Source: VAXT01 sp963728535 (GTDB lineage: Bacteria; Actinomycetota; Thermoleophilia; Gaiellales; Gaiellaceae). From it: a DNA stretch of 64,000 bases. Within the stretch, counting starts at the first letter, position 1; every line of letters starts with the position of its first letter. Below, piece after piece: positions 32,450 to 40,393 of the stretch. Both the position numbers and the translations under genes were made by a program. Under the pieces are notes generated by a model. That model worked only from the letters and a program-made list of their open reading frames with translations. It did no database searches and was not told where the DNA came from. Location of the stretch: NCBI GenBank assembly GCA_963728535.1, contig CAVSKK010000001.1, positions 682,001-746,000 of the forward strand, read 5' to 3'.

Positions 32450-32719
32450 CTAGCGCCTCAGGCCCAGCTCCTTGATCAGTTCTCGGTAACCCTCGACGTT
32501 CTTCTTCTGGAGATAGTTCAAGAACCGACGGCGCCGGCCGACCAGCTTGAGCAGGCCGCGGCGGGAGTAGTGGTCCTTCGGATGTGCTCGCAGGTGCTCC
32601 GTCAGCTCATTGATCCTTGTGGTCAAGAGCGCGATCTGCACCTCGGGCGAGCCCGTGTCTTCCTGCGTCCGCCCATGGCGGCCGATGATCTCCAGCTTTG
32701 CTTCCTTGGTAAGGGTCAC
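32450..32719 (-). CDS. rpsO: 30S ribosomal protein S15
   Basis: Primary 16S rRNA-binding protein of the small subunit platform, 89 residues, the standard length. HGRTQEDTGSPEVQIALLT and the C-terminal RRRFLNYLQKKN are family hallmarks. GTG at 32719 follows AGAGG. The leader contains a hairpin (32745-32762); S15 commonly represses its own translation by binding its leader. Confidence 0.97.
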   Translation of the reverse strand: MTLTKEAKLEIIGRHGRTQEDTGSPEVQIALLTTRINELTEHLRAHPKDHYSRRGLLKLVGRRRRFLNYLQKKNVEGYRELIKELGLRR

Positions 32720-32744
32720 TCAACCTCTTTTCATTGTTCACCGA

Positions 32745-32762
32745 GCCAGGCTGAAGCCTGGC
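32745..32762 (-). promoter_or_regulatory. Hairpin in the rpsO leader, possible S15 autoregulatory element
   Basis: GCCAGGC and GCCTGGC arms around a four-base loop lie about 26 bases upstream of the rpsO start on the minus strand. Position and size fit a leader control element, but nothing proves S15 binding. The remaining leader up to 32928 holds no gene. Confidence 0.4.
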
Positions 32763-32928
32763 ACGGAAAGGCAAATCCGCCGCCGTCCAAGCGCGCCGCG
32801 GGAAGCACCGCGCACGGCCGAGACTGCGGTCGCCGGTCAGGGTAGCAGGAGGCGCCTGAATTGTTCGTCTTCCGGCCGAGTTGCGTGCGCCGGCCCTCGA
32901 TACGCTCTCAGCGGGTGGCGGGTGGAGC

Positions 32929-32950
32929 TCTCCCCACCCGGGTGGGGAGA
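32929..32950 (-). terminator. Perfect 22-base palindrome downstream of the 32959-33420 gene
   Basis: TCTCCCCACCC followed directly by GGGTGGGGAGA, nine bases after the stop of the leftward gene. It would fold with a CCGG loop. It is probably the transcript end or a barrier before the rpsO promoter region. No U-run is seen. Confidence 0.55.
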
Positions 32951-32958
32951 ACAGCCGA

Positions 32959-33420
32959 TCAGCCGATAACTCGCACGGGGAGTGACCGCGTGGACGTGTC
33001 GCCCTTCTTCGTCGTGACGACGATCACGAATCGCCAGTCGCCCGGCATCACCAACGTGTAGGGACCTTCGTACTCACCGCGGGCCACCTCGGGAAGGTTC
33101 TTCTCGTAGAGGGGCATGTAATGCGGAACGGTCATCTCGCCGTGGATGACGACCTTCGCGTCGTGGATCGGCTTACCGCTCGTGCGGTCCTTCGGCCGGA
33201 CGACGACGATCCGCTGGTAGGGGCCTCCTTTGGCTTTGGGCTTCGCGGGAGCGGCCGCGGAGATCTCCGCAGGGCCGAACGAGTTCGTCGACGTCGGTGA
33301 TTGCGACGTGGGGCTGTTCGAGCTCTTGCCACCATGTTCGAAGAGGAGAAACCCGCTGACCACGAGCAAGACGCCGACTACGACGCCGCCTGCGATTGCC
33401 AACTGCCAGATACCACGCAT
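32959..33420 (-). CDS. Membrane-anchored FixH/YtkA-like beta-sandwich protein
   Basis: 153 residues with an N-terminal membrane helix (about 5-27), a Ser/Pro-rich linker (30-65) and an extracytoplasmic beta-sandwich (about 68-153). Segments such as GKPIHDAKVVIHGEMTVPHY and YEGPYTLVMPGDWRFVIVV resemble FixH/YtkA-type domains found near copper and cytochrome assembly genes. There are no such neighbours here. ATG at 33420; divergent from the glutamyltransferase gene with only 36 bases between. Confidence 0.65.
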   Translation of the reverse strand: MRGIWQLAIAGGVVVGVLLVVSGFLLFEHGGKSSNSPTSQSPTSTNSFGPAEISAAAPAKPKAKGGPYQRIVVVRPKDRTSGKPIHDAKVVIHGEMTVPHYMPLYEKNLPEVARGEYEGPYTLVMPGDWRFVIVVTTKKGDTSTRSLPVRVIG

Positions 33421-33456
33421 TTACCCAAGGATAGGGACCCGATTTAGGCTCAGGGC

Positions 33457-34836
33457 ATGAGAGCCGTCGCCGCCGGGCATCCCGCCACAGCAGACGCGGG
33501 CGCGGAGATCCTCGAAGCGGGTGGCAGCGCCGCCGACGCGGCGGTCGCCGCCTGCCTGGCCTCGTGCGTTGCCGAGACCGTCATGACCGGATTTCTCGGC
33601 GGCGGGCATGCGATCTACTTCGACGCGGAGAGCGGCCGGACGGCGAACCTCGACTGCTTCATCGCGATGCCCGGGCTGGGACAAGCACGCCGCGAAGTAG
33701 CGCTCCTCGAGCTCGAAGTGCCCTTCGGCACAGAGCTAGTCCGCTACGCCGTCGGGATCGGCTCGTGCGGCGTCCCGGGCCTTCCGGCAGGGCTCGACGC
33801 CATCTGGAGCGCGCACGGCCGGCTGCCGTGGGCGCAGCTCGTCGAGCCCGCGCTCCGGCTTGCGAACGGAGCCGTGCCCATGCCTGCGGCCCACGCGTCG
33901 TGCCTGGCGATGCTCGCGACCGTGATGACGATGAACGAAGGCGCGGAGATCTATGCGCCGGGAGGCTCGCTCCTCGCAGAAGGCGACCTCCTTCGGCAGC
34001 CGGGACTCGTCCCTGCGCTCGAAGCAATCGCCGACGAAGGGCCGCGCAGCGCGTACGAGGGCGCAATCGGCCGCTCGCTCCTCCGGCTGATCGAGGACCG
34101 CGGCGGCCTTGTCACCGAGGACGACCTTCGGGCGTACGAGGCGGTCTGGAGCGAGCCGGTCGCCGTCGAGTTCCGCGGCTTCGAGCTACGGACCCGGGCG
34201 GGACTCTCCGACTTCCCCTCGGTGCTCGGGGCCTTGCCGGAGCTCCAGGGGCTCGGGCAAGCGGAGCGAGCGCTCGCGCTCGTCACCGCGCTCGTCGCCG
34301 ACATCCCGGCCCAGCAGGGAACGACAAACCTCACGGTGCTGGACGACGACGGCAACGCGTGTGTGCTGACGACGAGCCTCGGCCTCGGCTCCGGCGACTT
34401 CCTCCCCGGCCTCGATCTCCACCTGAACAGCATGCTCGGGGAAGCCGACCTGCTGACCGCGCCTCTCGAGCCCGGAGAGCGGATGGCGAGCATGATGGCG
34501 CCCTCGCTCGCGCTCGACGGGCTCGGAGTCGCTCTCGCAGCCGGAGCAGCAGGCGGCACCCGTCTCCGCAGCGCGTTGCTCCAGGTCGTCGCCGGGATCC
34601 TCGACGAGGGCCTCGACCCGCAGGCCGCCGTCGAGAGACCCCGTCTGCACCCCGCGGGAGCCCTTGTGCACCTCGAGCCCGGGTTCGACACGGAGACGAC
34701 CGGCGTCCTCGAGTCGGCGGGCTTCGACGTACGCGAGTGGCCCGGTCGCCACCACTACTTCGGCGGCGTCAGCGCCGTTACGCGGAACGGCGCCGCGGGC
34801 GATCCTCGTCGAAGCGGCGCGGCTCGACTGGTGTGA
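33457..34836 (+). CDS. Gamma-glutamyltransferase-like Ntn hydrolase
   Basis: A 459-residue member of the gamma-glutamyltranspeptidase family, which self-cleaves at a Thr to form two subunits and acts on gamma-glutamyl amides. HPATADAGAEILEAGGSAADAAVA and FLGGGHAIYF open the protein. The predicted nucleophile is the Thr in QQGTTNLTVLDDDGN, and GGTRLRSALLQV lies near the end. It is shorter than the usual 520-580 residues and has no signal peptide, unlike secreted GGTs, so it is probably cytoplasmic with an uncertain substrate. Start is ATG at 33457 with a weak ribosome binding site. Confidence 0.83.
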   Translation: MRAVAAGHPATADAGAEILEAGGSAADAAVAACLASCVAETVMTGFLGGGHAIYFDAESGRTANLDCFIAMPGLGQARREVALLELEVPFGTELVRYAVGIGSCGVPGLPAGLDAIWSAHGRLPWAQLVEPALRLANGAVPMPAAHASCLAMLATVMTMNEGAEIYAPGGSLLAEGDLLRQPGLVPALEAIADEGPRSAYEGAIGRSLLRLIEDRGGLVTEDDLRAYEAVWSEPVAVEFRGFELRTRAGLSDFPSVLGALPELQGLGQAERALALVTALVADIPAQQGTTNLTVLDDDGNACVLTTSLGLGSGDFLPGLDLHLNSMLGEADLLTAPLEPGERMASMMAPSLALDGLGVALAAGAAGGTRLRSALLQVVAGILDEGLDPQAAVERPRLHPAGALVHLEPGFDTETTGVLESAGFDVREWPGRHHYFGGVSAVTRNGAAGDPRRSGAARLV

Positions 34837-34984
34837 GGCTCGAGACCGCCACCCACCCCGCGTACCCGCACTCCGGACAGCCTGGGTTCTCGTTCACGGT
34901 CCCACCGCCCGCGGGCTTGGTGTACGAAAAGTCGCAGGAAAGGCACCGAACCTCCTCCGGTGACTGCTCTGAGCTTTCCTTCAT
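34778..34984 (-). CDS. Small zinc-ribbon protein
   Basis: 68 residues with two CxxC knuckles: CLSC near residue 14 and CPEC near residue 36 followed by GYAGW. This is a typical zinc ribbon. The segment between reads YTKPAGGGTVNENPG. The ATG at 34984 is preceded by an AT-rich stretch. The 3' end overlaps the end of the convergent glutamyltransferase gene by 59 bases. The function is unknown. Confidence 0.65.
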   Translation of the reverse strand: MKESSEQSPEEVRCLSCDFSYTKPAGGGTVNENPGCPECGYAGWVAVSSLTPVEPRRFDEDRPRRRSA

Positions 34985-34995
34985 GCAGGAATAGA

Positions 34996-35012
34996 TTCCG
35001 TCATCTACGGAA
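34996..35012. promoter_or_regulatory. Short palindrome between ribF and the zinc-ribbon gene
   Basis: TTCCGT-CATCT-ACGGAA, perfect six-base arms, lies directly upstream of the zinc-ribbon ATG and downstream of ribF. It could be an operator for the small gene or a weak transcript end for the rimP operon; the sequence alone does not decide. Confidence 0.35.
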
Positions 35013-35020
35013 ACTTGCGG

Positions 35021-35887
35021 TTATGCAGGTCGTTCGGCGTGCCTAGCCAACTCTACGTCGGCTCCGATCTGTTGGATTAGGTCGTTTTCTGTCTCGAAGG
35101 CCTGCTCGTCCCGCAGTCGCCCCCAGAGCTCGACGACGAGACGCTGTCCGTAGAGGTCGCCGGAAAAGTCGAGCAGGTGCGCCTCGACCCGGCGCTCGTG
35201 CCCCCCGTAATGGGGATTCGTTCCGATCGAGATTGCCGCGCGGTGCCCCGCAGCGGCTCCGGCGTAGATCCCGTTGCCCGGTACGAGGAGCTCCGGCCGC
35301 ACGTCGAGGTTTGCGGTCGGAAAGCCGAGCGTCCCGCCTCGCGCCTCCCCCGCGACGACGGTTCCGTCGACCTCCGCGGGCCGTCCCAGGAGCTTCGCCG
35401 CGCTCTCGATTTCGCCCTCGCGCACGAGCTCGCGGATCCTGCTCGACGAGACGCCCTCGATCAGCGGCACCGGGCGCACGTCGAAGCCGAGGCTGCGCAC
35501 GAGCTCCAGGTCGCCCTTCCGTCCATGGCCGAACCGGAAGTCGGCCCCCGCGACAACAACCTCGGCCTTGATTGGACGAAGCACCTGTTCCACGAACTGC
35601 TCGGGCTCGAGCCGCGCCACCTCGAGCGTGAACCCGACGACCAGCGCAGCCTGCACGCCGAGCTCTTCCAGGAGCTCGAGGCGCCGCTCCAGGGTCGTGA
35701 GCAGCTCGACCCGGTTCCCGAGGGCGGTGCGAGGATGAGGATCGAAGGTGACGACGGTCGGCTCGAGGCCTGCCTCGAGCGTCCGCTCGATTACGACCCG
35801 GTGGCCCGTGTGCACGCCGTCGAACGTGCCGAGGGCAACCGCGCGAGAGCCGTCGCCGAGCTCCTGTGGTGACCGCGCGACCTTCAT
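35021..35887 (-). CDS. ribF: Bifunctional riboflavin kinase/FAD synthetase
   Basis: Makes FMN then FAD from riboflavin, 288 residues. The N-terminal FAD synthetase domain has GTFDGVHTGH, the nucleotidyltransferase signature, and SSSRIRELV. The C-terminal kinase domain has GFPTANLDV and the closing GDLYGQRLVVELWGRLR. ATG at 35887 overlaps the truB stop as ATGA. It is the last gene of the rimP-infB operon, as in many bacteria. No FMN riboswitch is present in front. Confidence 0.94.
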   Translation of the reverse strand: MKVARSPQELGDGSRAVALGTFDGVHTGHRVVIERTLEAGLEPTVVTFDPHPRTALGNRVELLTTLERRLELLEELGVQAALVVGFTLEVARLEPEQFVEQVLRPIKAEVVVAGADFRFGHGRKGDLELVRSLGFDVRPVPLIEGVSSSRIRELVREGEIESAAKLLGRPAEVDGTVVAGEARGGTLGFPTANLDVRPELLVPGNGIYAGAAAGHRAAISIGTNPHYGGHERRVEAHLLDFSGDLYGQRLVVELWGRLRDEQAFETENDLIQQIGADVELARHAERPA

Positions 35888-36543
35888 CCCTCGAGGACCG
35901 CGAGAGCCTCGGCGGGCGGGACGATGCGCTCCGGGTCGGCGTCCGCCACGTCGAACGGGCCCACGTGTGTGCGGCGAAGGCTCACGCAATGTCCTCCGAG
36001 CGCCTCGGCGAGAGAACGCACGTAGCCCCCGGAGCTGATGTGCACGCCGAGGCGGGCGACGCGGCCGTTGTACTCGAGCAGGTCGAGCGTATGGACGGTT
36101 GTCCTGCGCATCGGCATCTCGACGACGACTCCTCGCCGGTGCAGCTTGTACGCGCGTTCGCCGCCGATCTTCACCGCCGAAGCCGTCGGGATGCGCAAGT
36201 CGACCTCCCCCCGCAGCTCGTCGATCCGTTCCCTTAGCTCGGCCTCGGACAGCGGCTCGTGCTCGTCGACGACCTCGCCCTCAGGATCGCCTGTCGAGGT
36301 GCGGGCCGAGAGGTCGACCGCCGTCTCGTAGCGCTTTGTGACGCCGACGAAACGCTGCGCCTCCTTCGTGAATGCCCCCAGCAGGACCAGCAGAAGTCCG
36401 GTCGCAAACGGGTCGAGCGTCCCTGCGTGGCCCGCTCGCGCTCTCGTCCGATCGCGAAGGTCGCGCACGATCGCGAACGACGACGGGCCGGCCGGCTTGT
36501 CGAAGAGCACGAGCCCGCTCGGGGTCAGAGCCCTAGGAGGCAC
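35884..36543 (-). CDS. truB: tRNA pseudouridine(55) synthase TruB, short form
   Basis: Isomerises U55 of tRNA, 219 residues. The catalytic Asp lies in GHAGTLDPFATGLLLV; LDKPAG-like FDKPAGPSSF and the ISSGGYVRSLAEALG motif follow. The protein ends soon after the catalytic domain, so the C-terminal PUA-like domain common in longer TruB proteins is absent. The preferred start is GTG at 36543, eleven bases inside the 3' end of nrnA. Confidence 0.9.
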   Translation of the reverse strand: MPPRALTPSGLVLFDKPAGPSSFAIVRDLRDRTRARAGHAGTLDPFATGLLLVLLGAFTKEAQRFVGVTKRYETAVDLSARTSTGDPEGEVVDEHEPLSEAELRERIDELRGEVDLRIPTASAVKIGGERAYKLHRRGVVVEMPMRRTTVHTLDLLEYNGRVARLGVHISSGGYVRSLAEALGGHCVSLRRTHVGPFDVADADPERIVPPAEALAVLEG

Positions 36544-37540
36544 GTATCGCTTCGACGAACTCGCGGCGAATGAACTCCGTGATCTCCTCGATCGACTCGC
36601 TGCTGGAGAAGCCGGCCGCCTGCCTGTGCCCTCCTCCATCGCCGGATGCCCTCGCGATCTTCGACACGTCGAGCTCGTCTGCGGAGGCACGAAGGCTGAT
36701 ACGCCTCGCCGGCGCGTCGCCCCGCGGTGGCTCCCGGATGAGCGCAGCCATGTCTGCGCCCTCGACCGCCCGCAGGTAGTCGATGATCCCCTCCGAGTAG
36801 GGCTCGGCCGCCCCCACCTCGGCGAAGTCTCCACGCAGGAGGTACGAGATCACGAGCCGCCCGCCCTCGTAGATCTGCGCCCGCTCGAGCGCTCTCGCGA
36901 GGAGCTTCAGTTTTGCGAACTGGACGCTCTCGTAGACGCCCTGGAAGACCTTGTGCACGTCGGCGCCCGCCTCGACGAGCTCGGCGGCGAGGCGAAGCGC
37001 TTTGGGAGTCGTGTTCGCGTACTGGAACCGGCCCGTATCGGTCACGAGCGCGATATAGAGCGCCTCGGCCATGTCGGGCGTCAGCTCGACGTCGAGGTGG
37101 CCCAGGAGGTCGCGCACGATCTCGCCGGTCGAGGATGCGTCCGCGACGACGGCGTTGACGCCGCCGAATCTCGAATTGTCGTGGTGGTGGTCGACGTTCA
37201 CGACCAGCGGGGAGCTCGCGAGCACCTCCGGGTCCGGCCCGAGCCGGCTCGCGTTCGCGCAGTCGAGGGCGAGGAGCACCCGTCCCGCCGCGTCGTCCGG
37301 CAGGGAGCGGCGCAGGTTGTCGAGCGGCATCCACGAGTACTCCCGCGGGAGCGGCGTCTCGCCCGAGAGGTACATGACGACGTCCTTCCCGAGGGCGTCC
37401 AGGGCAAGCTTCACCGCCAGGAGCGAGCCGAGCGCATCGCCGTCCGGGTTCTCGTGCGTCGTGACCAGGAAGCGATCGTGCGAACGGATCGCGTCGGCGA
37501 CGGCCGCGAGCTCAGGGTTTGTCGTCTGGGGCGTGCTCAT
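36533..37540 (-). CDS. nrnA: Bifunctional oligoribonuclease/pAp phosphatase (NrnA, DHH family)
   Basis: DHH/DHHA1 phosphoesterase of 335 residues degrading nanoRNAs and dephosphorylating pAp. The Asp-rich motifs HENPDGDALGS and NVDHHHDNSRFG define the DHH core, and a C-terminal DHHA1 domain ends with GDGGGHRQAAGF. ATG at 37540 is preferred; an adjacent TTG would add one residue. The start overlaps rbfA by 29 bases. The position between rbfA and truB is conserved in Gram-positive bacteria. Confidence 0.93.
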   Translation of the reverse strand: MSTPQTTNPELAAVADAIRSHDRFLVTTHENPDGDALGSLLAVKLALDALGKDVVMYLSGETPLPREYSWMPLDNLRRSLPDDAAGRVLLALDCANASRLGPDPEVLASSPLVVNVDHHHDNSRFGGVNAVVADASSTGEIVRDLLGHLDVELTPDMAEALYIALVTDTGRFQYANTTPKALRLAAELVEAGADVHKVFQGVYESVQFAKLKLLARALERAQIYEGGRLVISYLLRGDFAEVGAAEPYSEGIIDYLRAVEGADMAALIREPPRGDAPARRISLRASADELDVSKIARASGDGGGHRQAAGFSSSESIEEITEFIRREFVEAIRAS

Positions 37541-37859
37541 CAAGGAGTTGAGATATCCGGACGCCGTAGTCGACGGAACGATCGTATTCGAAGGTGAGCT
37601 TGGGAGTGCGCTTCATCCTCAACTCATGGGCGACGCGTGCCTGCAGGACACCGTGAGCCGAGGCGAGGCCCTCGAGCGTCTTCTCCCGTTTCTTCTCCGT
37701 GCCGAGCACGCTGACGTAGACCCGTGCCTCCCGCAGATCGGGCGTCGTGTCGACCCCGGTCACCGTGACGAAGCCGATTCTCGGGTCCTTCAGCTCGCCG
37801 ATGCCGGAGGCCAGCGCCTCGCGCACCGCCTCGTTCACCCGCCGCATCCGGTCAGACAT
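37512..37859 (-). CDS. rbfA: Ribosome-binding factor A
   Basis: Single KH-like domain protein of 115 residues needed for 16S rRNA 5'-end maturation of the 30S subunit. DPRIGFVTVTGVDTTPDL and ARVYVSVLG are typical, as is the C-terminal RMKRTPKLTFEYDRSVDYG. ATG at 37859 overlaps the ylxP stop by eight bases. Confidence 0.95.
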   Translation of the reverse strand: MSDRMRRVNEAVREALASGIGELKDPRIGFVTVTGVDTTPDLREARVYVSVLGTEKKREKTLEGLASAHGVLQARVAHELRMKRTPKLTFEYDRSVDYGVRISQLLDEHAPDDKP

Positions 37860-38151
37860 CCGGCGTCACGACCTCTCTCTCCGCGCGAACCAGCTCGTAC
37901 TCCTGCCCGTTCAGGTACCGCACCGCCTCCTCGAGCAGCCGCTCCGCCTCGTTGTGCTCACGGGCGACGCACGCGAGGGTCAGGCGCGCACGCTGCCAGA
38001 GATCGTGGTGGTCGACCTCGGCGACGGAGACCCCGAAGCGGTTCTGGAGCTGCGCCTTTGCGGAGGAGACGTGCTTGCGCTTGCCCTTCAGCGAGCCGGC
38101 CTCGGGAAAGTGAAGCTCCACGGAGAGGATGCCCACGTAGCCGGCGCCCAT
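37852..38151 (-). CDS. YlxP-like DUF503 protein
   Basis: 99 residues of the DUF503 family, a small ferredoxin-like fold regularly found between infB and rbfA. The core LHFPEAGSLKGKRKHVSSAK and VSVAEVDHHDLWQRA are diagnostic. The family's biochemical role is not established. ATG at 38151, ten bases after the infB stop. Confidence 0.9.
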   Translation of the reverse strand: MGAGYVGILSVELHFPEAGSLKGKRKHVSSAKAQLQNRFGVSVAEVDHHDLWQRARLTLACVAREHNEAERLLEEAVRYLNGQEYELVRAEREVVTPDV

Positions 38152-38160
38152 GGCTCGGGT

Positions 38161-40143
38161 TTACGTGTCTGCCGGTGGCGCGGGCGGAGGCGGTGGAGGC
38201 GCGGAGAGATCGGTGCGCTCGATCTGGCGCACCTCGTAAGCCTCGAGGACGTCGCCTTCCTTCACGTCGTTGAAGCCGTCGAGCAGGATGCCGCACTCGA
38301 ACCCCTCCTCGACCTCGCGGACGTCGTCCTTGAAGCGCTTGAGCTGGGAGATCGTGCTGTCCTGAACGACCGCGCCGTCGCGAATGACCCGCACCTTGGC
38401 GCCACGGCGGATAACGCCGGTCGTGACCTGGCAGCCGGCGATCGTCCCCAGGCGGGAGACCTTGAAGAGCGCTCGCACCTCGGCCTCGCCAAGAGTCTCC
38501 TCGGTCGAGACGGGCTTGAGCATGCCGACGAGCGCCTGCTCGATCTCCTCGGTCAGCCGGTAGATGACGTCGTAGGTACGAATCTCGACGCCTTCGCGCT
38601 CGGCCAGGCCGCGGGCTTCCGCGTTCGGCCGCACGTTGAAGCCGACGATCATCGCGTTCGACGCCGTGGCCAGCATGACGTCGTTCTCCGAGATGCCTCC
38701 GACTCCCGTGTGGATGACGTTCACGCGTACCTCGGGGTGCTGGATCTTCTGAAGCTCGGAAACCGCGGCCTCGACGGAGCCGTCCACGTCGGCCTTGATC
38801 ACGAGGTTGAGGTCCTGAACCGCCCCCTGCTGCATCTCCGAGAAGAGCGTCTCGAGCGAGGCGCCCGACGGCCGGCGCTGCGCCAGTTGCTCACGCCGGA
38901 ACCGCTCTCCTCGCAGCTGGGCGAGATCGCGAGCGCGTCTGTCGTTCTCGACGACCCGCGCATACTCGCCCGCCGCGGGTGGCTTGTCGAAGCCGATGAT
39001 CTCCACCGGATCGCCCGGGAGTGCTTCGAGAACCTTCTCGCCGCGATAGGTGTGCAGCGCTCGGACCCTCCCCCAGGCATCGCCGGCGACGATCGCGTCT
39101 CCGACCCGCAGTGTTCCGCGCTGGACGAGCATCGTCGCGACCGGGCCGCGGCCGACGTCGAGGCGCGACTCGATGATCGGCCCCGAGGCCTCGGCCTTGG
39201 GGTTCGCCGTCAGCACGAGCTCCGCGTCCGCGACGAGCAGCACCTTCTCGAGCAGGTCGTCGAGGTTCTGCTTCTCTCTCGCGGAAACGTCCGAGAACTG
39301 GGTCGATCCGCCCCACTCCTCGGGCTGGAGATCCTCGTTCACGAGCTCCTGGCGGACCCGCGTCGGGTCGGCGCCTTCCTTGTCGATCTTGTTCACGGCG
39401 ACGACGATCGGCACCTCGGCCGCGCGGGCGTGAGCGATGGACTCCTGCGTCTGGGGCTTGACGCCGTCATCGGCTGCGACGACGAGCACTGCGATGTCCG
39501 TTACTTTCGCGCCTCGGGCGCGCATCGCAGTGAACGCTTCGTGGCCGGGCGTGTCCAGGAAAGTGATTTTGCGGCCGTCGTGCTGGGCCTGGTAGGCGCC
39601 GATGTGCTGGGTGATTCCACCGGCTTCGGTCTCGACGACGGAGGCTTCGCGAATCGCATCGAGGAGCGTCGTCTTGCCGTGGTCGACGTGGCCCATGATC
39701 GTCACCACCGGAGGCCGTGCGACGAGGTCTTCCTCGGCGTCCTCGTAGACCTCCGAGACCTCGTCCTCCTCGGCGACGTGCTTGATCGTCACGTCGCGCT
39801 TGACCTCGACGGCGATCAACGAGACGGCCTCGTCGGAGAGGGTCTGCGTGATCGTCGCCATCGTGCCGAGGCCCATCAGGATCTTGATGATCTGGGCCGC
39901 GGGAACACCGAGTGCCTGCGAGAGGTCCTTGACCGTGACGCCTGAGTTGACGGTGACGGGACCGGTCGGCTGGGGCCCCGGCGGCGACTTCGGACGGGCC
40001 TCCGCGCGATCGCGGGCCTGTCGCGAGTCCTGCCGGCCCCGGTTCGAGCCGGAATCGATGACGACGCGCCGCTTGCGACCGCCGGGGGCCTGACGCGGCC
40101 GGACCGGTCGTTTCGGGCGGTTATTTCCCTTGGAATCAGCCAT
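38161..40143 (-). CDS. infB: Translation initiation factor IF-2
   Basis: GTPase positioning initiator tRNA on the 30S subunit, 660 residues. A short basic N-terminal region is followed by an IF2_N domain (VTVKDLSQALGVPA, near residue 70). The G domain has GHVDHGKTTLLD, DTPGHEAF and NKIDKEG. Domains II-IV end in a Pro-rich tail. It is much shorter at the N-terminus than most actinobacterial IF-2. ATG at 40143 overlaps ylxR by eight bases. Confidence 0.97.
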   Translation of the reverse strand: MADSKGNNRPKRPVRPRQAPGGRKRRVVIDSGSNRGRQDSRQARDRAEARPKSPPGPQPTGPVTVNSGVTVKDLSQALGVPAAQIIKILMGLGTMATITQTLSDEAVSLIAVEVKRDVTIKHVAEEDEVSEVYEDAEEDLVARPPVVTIMGHVDHGKTTLLDAIREASVVETEAGGITQHIGAYQAQHDGRKITFLDTPGHEAFTAMRARGAKVTDIAVLVVAADDGVKPQTQESIAHARAAEVPIVVAVNKIDKEGADPTRVRQELVNEDLQPEEWGGSTQFSDVSAREKQNLDDLLEKVLLVADAELVLTANPKAEASGPIIESRLDVGRGPVATMLVQRGTLRVGDAIVAGDAWGRVRALHTYRGEKVLEALPGDPVEIIGFDKPPAAGEYARVVENDRRARDLAQLRGERFRREQLAQRRPSGASLETLFSEMQQGAVQDLNLVIKADVDGSVEAAVSELQKIQHPEVRVNVIHTGVGGISENDVMLATASNAMIVGFNVRPNAEARGLAEREGVEIRTYDVIYRLTEEIEQALVGMLKPVSTEETLGEAEVRALFKVSRLGTIAGCQVTTGVIRRGAKVRVIRDGAVVQDSTISQLKRFKDDVREVEEGFECGILLDGFNDVKEGDVLEAYEVRQIERTDLSAPPPPPPAPPADT

Positions 40144-40393
40144 TTCGTTCCGTACTAGTGTAGAGGCGAGACAGGGCCTGATCGACCCGGACGGGGGTCC
40201 GCAAGGTGCGCGCAAAGCCGCGATTGGCAGCGGCGCGCTCGAAGCACTGGAGCCGCCGGCACGTGTAGACGCCTCGCCCGGGCGCCTGCGCACCGGGTGT
40301 CAGCGTTCCCTCGTGCGCTGTGAACCGCATGAGCTCGCCCTTCGGCGCCTTCCGGCCACAACCGGCGCACGTCCTTTCCGGGCTCGAGCTCAC
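40136..40393 (-). CDS. YlxR family RNA-binding protein
   Basis: 85-residue member of the YlxR/DUF448 family, recognisable by TCAGCGRKAPKGELMRF near the N-terminus and GRGVYTCRRLQCFERA. YlxR is encoded between nusA and infB across bacteria and has been linked to RNA binding and RNase P modulation. GTG at 40393 overlaps the nusA stop as GTGA. Confidence 0.92.
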   Translation of the reverse strand: MSSSPERTCAGCGRKAPKGELMRFTAHEGTLTPGAQAPGRGVYTCRRLQCFERAAANRGFARTLRTPVRVDQALSRLYTSTERNG

